A stretch of DNA of 64,000 bases from Paraburkholderia podalyriae (GCF_014397785.1 NZ_VZQQ01000004.1:248001-312000); one strand, 5' to 3'; counted from the first letter of the stretch, positions 55,824 to 64,000 are shown. Notes: a model not told the origin generated them from the letters alone. A program made the numbers and translations.

Positions 55824-56339
55824 TCAATGTGAACGCCCGTGACCGCCGCCACCGCCCCAGTAATGGCCGCCGCCGCCCATACCACCCCCTGGGTATCCCT
55901 GCCCACCCCAGCCGCCATGACCGCCCCAACCGCCGCGATATCCATGGCCCCAATAGCCGTGGTGGCCCCAGTAGCCGTGCCGGCCCCCGCCGTAACAGCA
56001 TCCGCCCCAATAGCCGAAGCTCAGTGACACCGATGGTCCCCACCACGCGGGCCAGCCGTAGTACGGATACGCGACGGGGTAATACGCAGGCATGACGAAG
56101 ACGGGCGCGGCTGGTGCGATATAGGTGTTCGTCGATGCAATTACATCTGACGCGGCCGCACCGGTCGCGGCTGCGTCGGTCATCGAGAAAGGATATTGCT
56201 GCTGCGGCGCTGCCACCGGCACTTCGCCGTACGGAACGTAGCCGTAGGGCACGTAGTAGTAGCAACCGGACAAAAATGCGGACAGGACCACCACCGCAAC
56301 GATGCCGCCCGCGCGCGACGTTGCATCCGGCGTTTTCAT
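55824..56339 (-). CDS. Gly/Tyr/Trp-rich lipoprotein, 171 aa
   Basis: The leader ends in the lipobox LSAFLSGC near residue 26, so the protein is lipid-anchored. The mature part has tyrosine repeats (YYYVPYGYVPYGEVP), a middle region SMTDAAATGAAASDVIASTN and a C-terminal half of GGWGGHGGWGGQGYPGG-type repeats with His, Trp and Tyr. Such tails occur in envelope proteins that bind metals or surfaces; here that is inference only. The gene stands alone. Confidence 0.8.
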   Translation of the reverse strand: MKTPDATSRAGGIVAVVVLSAFLSGCYYYVPYGYVPYGEVPVAAPQQQYPFSMTDAAATGAAASDVIASTNTYIAPAAPVFVMPAYYPVAYPYYGWPAWWGPSVSLSFGYWGGCCYGGGRHGYWGHHGYWGHGYRGGWGGHGGWGGQGYPGGGMGGGGHYWGGGGGHGRSH

Positions 56340-56560
56340 AACCAGCTCCGCGGTCCGGCGCGACGTAACTTGCGCCGCGCCCTTTAATACAGTTAGCTTA
56401 CTTTAGCAAGCAGGATGCCTAGCGCCGCGGGGTTCATGCGCATCTGGTTGCGGCCGCCGGGAACGGTCGCGAAACGTCGGCCATTCATCAGTAGTCGTCG
56501 GGGCGGGGGCTCGCTTCGGAAAGTTACGACTGTAAAACGCTTTCGCTCACAGCGCGGAGT

Positions 56561-56773
56561 ATGGCGCACGACACTGTCGACATAGTGGTCGCCGACTGGC
56601 GCATGCCGGTAATGTCGAACAGCGAACTCTGTCATCGTCTGCGCACGCTGCCCAGACTAGCTGACGTTGCTTTCATACTGGTTTCCGGAGAGCCTAGCCC
56701 ACCGGCCTTCGTCAGCTACGATGGGTTTCTTCGCAAGCCTGTAGATGGGCAGATGCTACTGGCCACAATGTAA
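56561..56773 (+). pseudogene. Receiver-domain fragment, duplicate of 53879-54268
   Basis: The fragment has VDIVVADWRMPVMSNSELCH and, further on, SYDGFLRKPVDGQMLLATM, then a stop. It keeps the phospho-acceptor Asp and the conserved Lys but lacks the first 45 residues with the acidic pocket. It ends about 12 codons earlier than the intact copy because of a TAA (ATGTAACGG). Confidence 0.8.
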
Positions 56774-56980
56774 CGGTTGCTGGCGGACAACGTCACGCAC
56801 CGCGAAACGCAGCGCGGCAGAGCAATGTAGTCGAACGACCGCTGCTTGTGCCGACGGGCAACTCGGAACCTGCCGACTGACGGCGCCCAGTGAGGGGTAC
56901 GGACACAATTTTGGTCAGCAAAAATTCCTGCTCACCGTTTGCAAACCGCCAAACAGATGCGACATGTCGACAAGTCGCTG
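56572..56980. repeat. Direct repeat, copy B (matches 54011-54418)
   Basis: Same orientation as copy A, about 2.56 kb apart. It covers receiver codons and their 3' flank, including the shared non-coding GTCAGCAAAAATT block. Confidence 0.85.
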
Positions 56981-57259
56981 GGCCTCGGTCTGAGTCGAGG
57001 TCTACGTCCTGACGCATGCAATTCGCGGCGTCTATTTCGAACTCAAGGCGCCCGAGCGTCCAAACTCTCGTAGTGCCCTCCATTCCGCTCGCTCTTGAAG
57101 CCGGCGCGCTTCGCATGTCCAGAGGCTTCCCGAATCAGGCGTCCCCGAACCTTAAAGAATGAAAGAGGACCGGGCCAGCCCGACCAAGGACGTCGGCCCC
57201 ATCTCGGCGCGGGCGCCTGGTGCTTCCGTTGTCGGCTCGCGCGCCGTCAGTTAGTTTTT

Positions 57260-57508
57260 TTAGCTCCCCCCGAAAAAAACGTTGCATTGTGGGTCCACCC
57301 TGCAGGGCCTGCCATGTTTTACGCCGCTTTGTACCCTCGTGTCGGGCATGCCGCCATATGCCTCCATCCCCGCACTTGGGTCTGCGGCTTGAGTCGGGGC
57401 GTTTTCCTGTGGGGCGGGTTGAGGGGCTTGAGGCGTGCCTTGCGAATGCGCAAACCCGGCCATGACAAACAACCCTGCAGCAGAAGCGACCATCAGTGAT
57501 GATTTCAC
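57260..57508 (-). CDS. Small exported protein with GGMPDT motif, 82 aa
   Basis: A GTG start (57508) with AAAGGAG 5 nt upstream. MKSSLMVASAAGLFVMAGFA is the signal peptide. A Pro/Gln-rich spacer follows, then EAYGGMPDTRVQSGVKHG, a motif shared with the protein at 17388-17663. Function unknown. Repeat copy 2 lies about 120 bp upstream and may contain its control region. Confidence 0.75.
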   Translation of the reverse strand: MKSSLMVASAAGLFVMAGFAHSQGTPQAPQPAPQENAPTQAADPSAGMEAYGGMPDTRVQSGVKHGRPCRVDPQCNVFFGGS

Positions 57509-57626
57509 GTTGGCTCCTTTAATCTACGTTGAGTTTTGCACGCATGAGATTCGCTATTCGCGTGCTCCGAACTCGAAATCGACACGGGATTCTCGGACGT
57601 GCGGAGCCCACTTCGGGTCTGCGAAT

Positions 57627-57908
57627 GCCATACAGCGTCGTCTCCGACGCCGTTTAGCCGAGCAAATGCGAAGTTGGCTTGTTGCACCGTTTGTGCCCGA
57701 AGCCGGACTTATTCGATGACTACCTGGGTAATGACGCGAGGCTGGTACCGGGCGGGGCAGAAGTATGCGCAATGAGTGCGCCGGTGACAGGACGTTGTAC
57801 GCCCATTGACCGATAAGACCGCTGCTGCGTTTATGTTATAGAATGCTAAGGTCGTGATTGACAGCGGAATCGACAATCGGCAAATCAGGGCCGACAGTCG
57901 CGCCTGGT
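57627..57908. repeat. Intergenic repeat, copy 2 (matches 3121-3398)
   Basis: Second copy of the roughly 280-bp repeat, same orientation, with diverged positions throughout and conserved ends (GCCATACAGCG and GACAGTCGCGCCTGGT). It precedes a minus-strand small exported protein gene here as in copy 1. Confidence 0.85.
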
Positions 57909-58026
57909 TGCACGCACTGCCATCGGAAGCAGCGACACACCTGTCGCTCCCGCATCCAGCTGCCCGAGGCCTCCGTATATGCAGTCAACGCAGCGCAATC
58001 CGGCGTCGCGTGATGAGGAAACTGTC

Positions 58027-58526
58027 ATGAAACACACAGCTTTTCTCGTTGCTGCCGCGTTGTCAGCCGCAGGGTCCGGGTTCTCGCGGCTAGCGATACC
58101 GTCACGGCGCGCGGTCCGGCGACGTATCCCGTTGAAGACATTGTGGATATCGCGATGAATTCGACGGACCACACCACGCCCGTCGTCGCAGTTAAGGCAG
58201 TAGGCCTCGTGGGTACGCACAAGCGTGTTGCGCGCTTTATCGTTTTCGCACCGGCCAATGAAGCATTTGCAGCATTTGCAGCATTGCCGCCGGCCACGGT
58301 CGACAGCCTCATCAAACCAGAAAACAAGCCGATGCTGACCTGTATCCTTCCCTGTCACAAGGTGCAACTTAAAACCGTGAACAGCGAGACGCTCACGTCC
58401 CCGGACGACCACACAACATCGTGCTATTGGACGCGGCGGGGGCACACGGCAGACATCTCGGCCTACGACGTCATCCAGAGTAACGGCGTAGTCGTGATGG
58501 TCGACAAGATGCCGATGCCGAAGTAG
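58027..58526 (+). pseudogene. Exported fasciclin-domain protein, frameshifted
   Basis: The start MKHTAFLVAAALSAAGSGF is a signal peptide. Another frame continues VDIAMNSTDHTTPVVAVKAV and VFAPANEAFAAFAALPPATV, the fasciclin H1 box. DSLIKPENKPMLT and VIQSNGVVVMVDKMPMPK form the H2-type end. At least one frameshift lies between about 58075 and 58140, and the middle is shortened. The H1 box also contains an extra 9-bp unit (GCATTTGCA twice). Not functional as annotated. Confidence 0.75.
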
Positions 58527-58763
58527 CAGGACCGGCGCGCACGGTCAAATGTTCGAATCCAGCCCGGCTCTGTCATTTTCGGCGCCGAACCACGACTTAC
58601 CTGCATGCCTGGCGTCCGGATAAGGCAAATGTCTGCCCTGTTCTGGCCCGAGCGGCTGCTTGCGCTTCGCCGCTGCGCAATCAGTCATCTAACGGTCAGG
58701 CGTTAGCGGTGCATGAAACTTCGACGCTGCTACAGCACGCGCCGAAATCGCAGGAGAAATGTG

Positions 58764-59048
58764 ATGGAAAAGGCAACGCGGAAAGTCGTGCTGTCGTGCG
58801 TCGCTGTCGTCTCGCTCTGCGCCTCGAGCGCGACGTTTGCGCAGGGTGGAGGGAATGGGAACGGTGGAAGTGGGGGCGGCGGTGCTCACGGTGCCGCAAC
58901 AGCAGGGATGACATACCACAGCGAGCCTGTCTCGAGCCCGTGGAACGCGAGACCGGGCAAAATGACAAAGAACACTGGCTCGACCGATACAGGCATGCAC
59001 AGTATGTCGCCGGACGACAATGTTATGCCGGCAAAAACAGGGCAGTAG
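58764..59048 (+). CDS. Small exported Gly-rich protein, 94 aa
   Basis: The ATG at 58764 (MEKATRKVVLSCVAVVSLCA) follows CAGGAG and begins a signal peptide ending near ATFAQ. The mature part has a GGGNGNGGSGGGGAHG stretch and the tail STDTGMHSMSPDDNVMPAKT. No known domain. It belongs with the other short exported proteins in this region. Confidence 0.65.
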   Translation: MEKATRKVVLSCVAVVSLCASSATFAQGGGNGNGGSGGGGAHGAATAGMTYHSEPVSSPWNARPGKMTKNTGSTDTGMHSMSPDDNVMPAKTGQ

Positions 59049-59238
59049 TGCCCGCTGCCAGTAAAAGGCTGGCGCGTTTTATACAGTTCTCGTGTCCCGC
59101 TCACTGCTGGCGGGTACATGACAGAGGAAGCGGCTGGGGCTGTACGGGTGGCTCGCCGGACCAGGTAAAGCCGAAACGCGCATTCTGGCCGGCAGCCCCC
59201 CGCCGGTCATGCCGGCTTTCACGATCAATACGACGCCG

Positions 59239-59454
59239 TCAGAAAGTCGTCGGCGACGTGGACTCGCTCACCAATCTGCAGGGTCGCTGCCAGTCGCAGT
59301 TAGCACTGGCGTCAAGTCGTCTGCGTACCACGCCAATACTTACTCCTGCCGCGGGCAACGAGTCTGCGCGATGTGCCTCATAGCGTGCTGGCAGCATCTT
59401 GCGCTTGGCAAGGTCGGCAGTTGCACCACACAAAACACAAGCGAAGGAAGCCAC
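59239..59454 (-). pseudogene. Relic of glucose-6-phosphate dehydrogenase (N-terminus)
   Basis: The minus-strand frame starts FACVLCGATADLAKRKMLPA, RYEAHRADSLPAAGVSIGVV, which matches the G6PDH N-terminal NADP-binding pattern (VLxGATGDLAKRKLxPALYxA). It degenerates after about 50 codons. The rest of a roughly 490-codon gene is missing. There is no neighbouring sugar pathway gene. Confidence 0.6.
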
Positions 59455-59593
59455 GCGAGAACGACGGGTTCAGCGTCTGCGACTCACGACGAGATGAGTA
59501 ACGTACGCCATCCCCTTCACGAGTAACGTCTACATCGGCAACGGCGTGATGACGGCAGCAGCGTATGCTACAGGGAGTGTTCAGGAGACGACT

Positions 59594-60037
59594 ATGACCC
59601 TTGCCGGCAAGACCATATTCATGTCTGGTGGCAGTCGCGGCATCGGACTCGCCATTGCACTCAGAGCCGCACGTGACGGAGCCAATATCATGATTGCGGC
59701 GAAGACCGGCGACCGGGACCCGCGTCTCGAGGGCACGATTTATACGGCAGCGGCGGCTGTTGAAGCCGCTGGCGGCACCGCGCTCCCGCTTGTTGTGGAT
59801 ATTCGCGACGAAGAACGCGTGAAAGCCGCGGTTGCCGAGACCGTTGGGTTGTTCGGTGGCATCGATATCCTCGTGAACAATGCCAGCGCCATTCGACTGA
59901 CTGGCACGCTAGACACACCCGTCAAACGGTACGACCTGATGCATGGGGTCAATGGCAGAGGCACGTTCGTGTGCGCGCAAGCGTGCCTGCCGCATCTCCT
60001 CAATTCGCCGAACCCGCATCACACCGGGGGTGCGTGA
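59594..60037 (+). pseudogene. SDR oxidoreductase truncated at an IS6-type junction
   Basis: From ATG 59594 (MTLAGKTIFMSGGSRGIGLA) the SDR motifs GGSRGIG and ILVNNASAI are intact. The Ser-Tyr-Lys half is missing: after CLPHLLNSPNPHH the sequence joins directly to an IS6-type transposase end and stops. The family resembles HSDL2/citronellol-type dehydrogenases of about 280 aa. Confidence 0.8.
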
Positions 60038-60038
60038 G

Positions 60039-60278
60039 ATGAAGGCCGATGACCTGCTGCCTGAGGACACGAAGATCCGGTCCTCGAAGTACCTGAACAA
60101 TCTGATCGAGCAGGACCATCGAAACATCAAGTCCAGAACGAACGTAATGCTCGGCTTCAAACGATTCCGGAATGCCGTGACCACAATTTCAGACATCGAA
60201 TTGATGCATCGCATTCGCAAGGGACAGTTCAACTTCTACATACTCGGGCTTAAAGATACCGCTGCACTCGCTGTCTGA
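60039..60278 (+). mobile_element. IS6-family transposase C-terminal remnant
   Basis: MKADDLLPEDTKIRSSKYLN then NLIEQDHRNIKSRTNVMLGF, KRFRNAVTTISDIELMHRIR and KGQFNFYI match the last third of IS6-family transposases, including the catalytic Glu in EQDHR. The N-terminal part and both IS ends are missing. It directly abuts the truncated SDR. Confidence 0.8.
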
Positions 60279-60344
60279 AATTCTGCCCTGTCCTATCGAT
60301 AAGGTATCCATATCGATAGGAAAAATATCGGCCTGACCAACCAT

Positions 60345-60581
60345 TTGCACCAGAGCCGCATGGATGAACTTGTCTCGAAGTCACTTGTCAACGTCTGTTT
60401 CGACCGGCCAGAGGCGACGTATAGCCTTTTCGAATGCACCCGGACGTACGTCGCAGAGAAGTTCCAATGCGCCTTCGACGAGCACGCCCCTAAGAGGGCA
60501 GCTCCTCACGCCGCGGGGATCGCCACGAGCCTGATCGCCGACGAGTCCTACCACCCGTACTTGAGTTCGACGCCGGCGTAG
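60345..60581 (+). pseudogene. Fragment of a large ATPase-type transcriptional regulator
   Basis: MDELVSKSLVNVCFDRPEAT and YSLFECTRTYVAEKFQ resemble the stretch after the NB-ARC-like ATPase of winged-helix regulators (LxxLVxKSLVxV...YRLLETTRAYAxEKL). About 45 codons are recognisable, and both ends are lost. The rest of the frame overlaps the end of the porin gene on the other strand. Confidence 0.5.
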
Positions 60582-62062
60582 TCGGCATTGCGGCCGCCCG
60601 CCTCACGAATCGAGTTTCCCACCTGGAAGTGCACGGCTTCGACCGAACCTACCAGATTTGCCGCAATCGTCCAGTCCGCGCGCAACTGCACATACATGCC
60701 GGTCCACCGGCTGCCCTTTCCCGCCGTGCCCGGCACTGGCTGATTCGGCTGCTGGTACACGGCGTCGCCGGTCGTCTCGCGCCACTGGAAGCCCAGCGCG
60801 CCAAGCAGCGTGAGACTGGCCGAAGGCTTGAGCGTGATGGATGGTTTGATGTGGATAAGGTTCGCGTAGCCCGTATAGCCTGCGAGCGTGAAGTAATAGC
60901 CGTTCGGAAATAGCGGATTGAAGGTCTCGATCCGCCCATCATGCGGGTGCCGGTCGCCAGAGGCAGCGTCGATCTGCAGCGCGACGCGCGGCGTCCACGG
61001 CAGGTCGAGCTTGTAACCCGCGAGCGAGCCGACCGCCCACGCGAGAACTGTACTATTACCGACCGTTCCCGTCTGCAGCATCGCCTCGGCATCCCAATCC
61101 ACGCGGCCGCGCGTGCCGAAATAATGCAGGTCCCAGACGTCGCGGTGCTCAGAACCTTGAGCGTCGAGGTATCGCGCGTTGGTGTTGTTATAGCGCGACC
61201 AGTAGCCGGACATATCACCCGGCCCGACGGACTGGCGCTCGAAACGCACGCCGCTGAAAGTGAGATTGCGGTTCGACACGTCGTCGAACGCCGTCGCGTT
61301 ACGGTACTGCACGGGCTGCGTCGCGTAGGCGATAAAGCGCCACTTCTGGTATTCGTAGTCTGCCCAGATAGCATCGAACGCCTGTCGTACGTTCGGGCCA
61401 TCGCGTACGGCAATGAAACGCTGCAAGTCGAATGCCATTTCCTGGCGGCCAACGCGAAACTTGAACGTACCGCCGCCGACCGCTCCGGTGTAGGCCACGA
61501 ATGCCTGCTCGAGATCGAGCGGATTCTTGTCCACCGGCGTGACCACGTTCTTGCCAAACGCCCGCGCATCCACGAGTTGCACGAAAAACTGCCAGTGCTC
61601 GGCGAGATGTGCATCGGCATGCACTTCGATGCGCTGGATCAGATAGGTATCCGACTGCGCAGAGCCGATACCGAACAGCGGCGCGTCATTGGTTTCGATA
61701 CGCTCACGCAGGTTGGCGCCAAGCGACAGATATGAGGCGGGGTCGCCGCCGAGCGGAATGTACTTGAGGCTGTCGAGTGGCTTGCGCGGAACGCAGGGGT
61801 TCGCAAGCACCGACCAGTCCTCCTGCCAGCGGTTGAACATTACGGCAGGACGTTTGACGTTACACGCGTCGGTCGTTGTGGCGTCATTCACCACCGTGCC
61901 AGTGGTCGCACCGGCCGAGTCAGCCGCGAGGCTCGCACCTGTAACCGGTTGCGCAGCCGTATCCGCGAACGCTGCGTCGGCGCCCATCAGCAACAGCCCG
62001 GCGATGGCCGTCAAGCGCGCGGCCTTCTCGAATCGACACCCGCGCGTCGTGCTCGATACCAT
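60548..62062 (-). CDS. Alginate-export-family outer-membrane porin, 504 aa
   Basis: The ATG at 62062 (MVSSTTRGCRFEKAARLTAI) has AAGGAAAT upstream and begins a signal peptide ending near AFADTAA. The mature protein has the AlgE-like barrel pattern: SLGANLRERIETNDAPLFGI, FRVGRQEMAFDLQRFIAVRD, NVRQAFDAIWADYEYQKWRF and the terminal YAGVELKYGW. Alternating strands end in an aromatic residue as in outer-membrane barrels. It probably forms a passive channel for an anionic or aromatic solute. It is last in a minus-strand operon. Confidence 0.88.
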   Translation of the reverse strand: MVSSTTRGCRFEKAARLTAIAGLLLMGADAAFADTAAQPVTGASLAADSAGATTGTVVNDATTTDACNVKRPAVMFNRWQEDWSVLANPCVPRKPLDSLKYIPLGGDPASYLSLGANLRERIETNDAPLFGIGSAQSDTYLIQRIEVHADAHLAEHWQFFVQLVDARAFGKNVVTPVDKNPLDLEQAFVAYTGAVGGGTFKFRVGRQEMAFDLQRFIAVRDGPNVRQAFDAIWADYEYQKWRFIAYATQPVQYRNATAFDDVSNRNLTFSGVRFERQSVGPGDMSGYWSRYNNTNARYLDAQGSEHRDVWDLHYFGTRGRVDWDAEAMLQTGTVGNSTVLAWAVGSLAGYKLDLPWTPRVALQIDAASGDRHPHDGRIETFNPLFPNGYYFTLAGYTGYANLIHIKPSITLKPSASLTLLGALGFQWRETTGDAVYQQPNQPVPGTAGKGSRWTGMYVQLRADWTIAANLVGSVEAVHFQVGNSIREAGGRNADYAGVELKYGW

Positions 62063-62154
62063 GGATTTCCTTGCCTTTGTCGGCTTGTGTTTGTGTTTGC
62101 CCGTCCCGCTCACGCGCCGGGCCTGAGCGGGATGATTCCCTGCGCCGCCTGGAT

Positions 62155-62850
62155 TCATGAGTGCCCCGGTGCGATCGCGCGCTCATGCTCTCCCGTGGTC
62201 ACCGCGAGCCCGACGAGGGCGCACGCCGGCGCAAGCAGCGCCCAGAAGCCCATGTAGACGACCCCCAGTGCCCCGGCCACCGCGCTAACCGCAAACGCGA
62301 CAATGGCCGGCATCATCGACCCGAAGCGCGTGCGCGCCGCGGCGCGCACGCTGTCGACCGTGCCCGGCGACAGCATGTCGATCACGTCCAGAACGGCTTG
62401 CGTGACGTTGCCCGTCATTACGGTATTCGGCACGCCAGGACGCTGGATCAGGCGCGGATGCGCATTCTGCACACCCATTGCGAACGCACCCACGACGCCG
62501 GCCACGATGACAGGCAAGCTCTCGGGCCGGCTGACCGGCGTCGCCCATACGCCGGCGAGGCAAAAGCCGATGATCAGCACGGCCTGCAGCGCATAGAGCA
62601 AGCGTGCGCCCTGACGCGCATGCCCCTGCGGGAGCCAACGCACGAACAGGCTGCTGAGAACGACTCCGCCGATAAACGCGGGGAACACGATCAGCTTGAG
62701 CAGAACGCCCTGCCCCGAGCCGGCGATGCCGGCGCCAATCAACACGAAGTTGCCCGTCACGTGCGCGGTGAACAGACCGAACAGTGCAACGAAGCTCAGC
62801 GTGTCGACAAAGCCGGCGATCGCGGCAAGGATCGTGTCCTCGGACTTCAT
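62155..62850 (-). CDS. DUF1275 (YoaK) membrane protein, 231 aa
   Basis: Six membrane helices, beginning MKSEDTILAAIAGFVDTLSF with the conserved AGFVDT...LFGLFTAHVTGNFVLIG. NAHPRLIQRPGVPNTVMTGN is the second conserved block. The family has no established biochemical role and is sometimes annotated as a transporter. It starts in the stop codon of the VOC gene (ATGA), so the two are coupled. The porin gene follows after 92 bp. Confidence 0.92.
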   Translation of the reverse strand: MKSEDTILAAIAGFVDTLSFVALFGLFTAHVTGNFVLIGAGIAGSGQGVLLKLIVFPAFIGGVVLSSLFVRWLPQGHARQGARLLYALQAVLIIGFCLAGVWATPVSRPESLPVIVAGVVGAFAMGVQNAHPRLIQRPGVPNTVMTGNVTQAVLDVIDMLSPGTVDSVRAAARTRFGSMMPAIVAFAVSAVAGALGVVYMGFWALLAPACALVGLAVTTGEHERAIAPGHS

Positions 62851-63761
62851 TGCGCCGCGCCTGCGTGAATTTCGGCGATATAGCCGCCCGGGAACTGCAC
62901 GACCGCGGCATCACGCCCGGCCGAGGTGAACGGCGGCACCAGCACATTGACGCCAGCGGCCTTCGCCTTTTGAAGCGTATCGGCCAGATTCGATACTTCG
63001 TAGCCGGTCACTTCGCGCCCGAACGGGTAAGGCAGATGACCGTCCGTCACGAGCACGGTCATCTTGCCGTACGGCGATTCGATTCGAATGCGGCGATAGG
63101 TGTCGTCAGGTCTGCCGATCTCGACACCCGGCGCCTTCATGTCATCGGACACCACCTTGCCGTGCGAGAATTTGACGAAATCGTGAACCAGCTTGTGCAC
63201 GCTTTGCGGCGACACGTAGACCCGATTCTCGGGAATGGTCTGCAGCTTGTCGTAGTGCGGGGCCTCGGTGTGCCAGTAGAGCTGCATGTTGGTACCACCC
63301 GGCCATGTGATGATCGCATCGCGGCCGATCGGGTCGGGGAACGTATCGACGATCACATCGGCACCGAGTGCACGCGCCGACTTCACCGCCGCGTCCATGT
63401 CCGTCACGAGGTAGCCCGTGCGCTCCGCGCCGAAGGGATACGGCATGGGCGTCTTGAAGCCGAACACGGAGATCGTGCCTGACGGGGTAAATACGAGTTG
63501 CGACATCGTCTGACTCGGTGCCGGCGTGACCTGGAACACACCCTGCTTCGACTTGCTGCCGCCGAACGTCGCCGCGAAGCTGTCGGTGAAGCGGTCGAAG
63601 TCCTCTGGTGCCACGTATACGTGCGTCGTGTCGTACTGCGGACCGACTGCGACCGACGGCGATTCGACCGGCGCTACGGGCGGCGTCGCGAAAGAAACGG
63701 GCGCGGCGACGAGACCACCCGCGATCATCAGGGTAACTAAGGCAGTGCGAATTGCTTTCAT
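62847..63761 (-). CDS. Exported VOC (glyoxalase-like) protein, 304 aa
   Basis: I chose ATG 63761 (MKAIRTALVTLMIAGGLVAA), which begins a signal peptide cleaved near SFA; AAGGAAATT lies upstream. Two VOC repeats follow: DTTHVYVAPEDFDRFTDSFA (about 46-150) and ENRVYVSPQSVHKLVHDFVK (about 180-290), each ending in a PYPFG(A/R)E...GY element. Paired betaalphabetabetabeta modules with a metal site are expected. It may be a periplasmic dioxygenase- or glyoxalase-like enzyme. It couples to DUF1275. Confidence 0.88.
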   Translation of the reverse strand: MKAIRTALVTLMIAGGLVAAPVSFATPPVAPVESPSVAVGPQYDTTHVYVAPEDFDRFTDSFAATFGGSKSKQGVFQVTPAPSQTMSQLVFTPSGTISVFGFKTPMPYPFGAERTGYLVTDMDAAVKSARALGADVIVDTFPDPIGRDAIITWPGGTNMQLYWHTEAPHYDKLQTIPENRVYVSPQSVHKLVHDFVKFSHGKVVSDDMKAPGVEIGRPDDTYRRIRIESPYGKMTVLVTDGHLPYPFGREVTGYEVSNLADTLQKAKAAGVNVLVPPFTSAGRDAAVVQFPGGYIAEIHAGAAQ

Positions 63762-63801
63762 AGCGGAATTTCCTTGATATTTCATCGTACTGATCAACCG
63801 G

Positions 63802-64000
63802 TCAGGCGCGGTTCTCGCCGGACGGACGCTGCGAATCGCCGAGCAGGATCGCGAGCACGAGCCCCGCGATCAGTCCCAGATGCTCGAAAAAACTGTTGAG
63901 CGCCTTGAAGCGCTCGACACCGGCATGGTTCCAGAAGTCGTTGGCAACCAGCATCGCGACGACGGTCAGCATGCCGAGGCCGCCTGCGCCGATCCACGCG
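63802..64000 (-). CDS. DoxX-family membrane protein, C-terminal part (runs off window)
   Basis: The visible 65 codons read WIGAGGLGMLTVVAMLVAND, FWNHAGVERFKALNSFFEHL and GLIAGLVLAILLGDSQRPSG. This is the last two helices of a DoxX/DoxD-type protein. The start lies beyond 64000. It is 40 bp upstream of the VOC gene on the same strand and so probably opens the operon seen here. Confidence 0.8.
   Translation of the reverse strand, partial: AWIGAGGLGMLTVVAMLVANDFWNHAGVERFKALNSFFEHLGLIAGLVLAILLGDSQRPSGENRA

Overview
The window looks like part of a secondary chromosome or megaplasmid of a high-GC betaproteobacterium, most likely Burkholderiaceae (Paraburkholderia, Caballeronia or a close relative). 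The evidence is the strong GC3 bias, the many LysR, GlxA/AraC and sigma-54 regulators beside catabolic genes, several Burkholderia-type small exported proteins (DUF4148, the GGMPDT proteins, DUF2934), a MuxABC/MdtABC-like efflux pump and an acetone carboxylase operon. Species cannot be assigned from sequence alone. No intact rRNA or tRNA gene, CRISPR array or replication origin was seen.

Layout: 0-4 kb holds small conserved proteins, a cold-shock protein, a DUF4148 protein, and relics of a PHB-depolymerase-type esterase and a TonB-dependent receptor. 4.2-11.2 kb is a compact unit: a LysR regulator divergent from D-glutamate cyclase (UPF0317/DUF1445), an MFS transporter and a fused 1210-aa 5-oxoprolinase, suggesting uptake and use of (D-)glutamate or 5-oxoproline. 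11.3-15.5 kb holds two regulator/oxidoreductase pairs (LysR/NmrA-like and GlxA-AraC/SDR). 15.6-18.6 kb has two exported alpha/beta hydrolases, both broken, around an adjacent DUF4148 and GGMPDT pair. 18.8-21.8 kb is a PAP2 phosphatase followed by a graveyard of integrase, possible TniQ and truncated SDR remnants.

23-31.8 kb is an efflux locus: a histidine kinase/response regulator pair divergent from a second response regulator, then the outer-membrane factor, adaptor and RND pump in overlapping frames. A similar AT-rich site sits in front of the divergent regulators and in front of the pump operon. 32.1-36 kb holds an RhlE-like helicase, an amidohydrolase broken by an 11-bp tandem duplication and an IS630 element with a nonsense codon. 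36.2-39.9 kb is a three-subunit molybdenum aldehyde oxidoreductase of the PaoABC/YagTSR type, apparently without a Tat signal. 40.3-41.2 kb is a dehalogenase-like hydrolase.

41.5-51.2 kb is the most informative region: an acetone carboxylase operon (acxABC) lying between two full-length AcoR/AcxR-like sigma-54 activators on the same strand. A -24/-12 promoter lies before acxA and another before the downstream activator. Each has an upstream inverted repeat built from the same GACCGTTC-like half-site. 51.7-60.6 kb is accessory and decayed: a truncated integrase beside a 3' tRNA-Pro fragment (an attachment-site scar), a YedK relic, a duplicated receiver-domain gene, a 280-bp repeat matching one at 3.1 kb, small exported proteins, and relics of fasciclin, G6PDH, SDR and IS6-type genes. 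60.5-64 kb is a minus-strand envelope operon (DoxX, exported VOC protein, DUF1275, alginate-export-type porin) that runs off the window.

About 20 broken or truncated genes and mobile-element relics occur here among otherwise intact catabolic operons. Single-base frameshifts could be sequencing errors; the truncations, duplications and chimaeric junctions are harder to explain that way.
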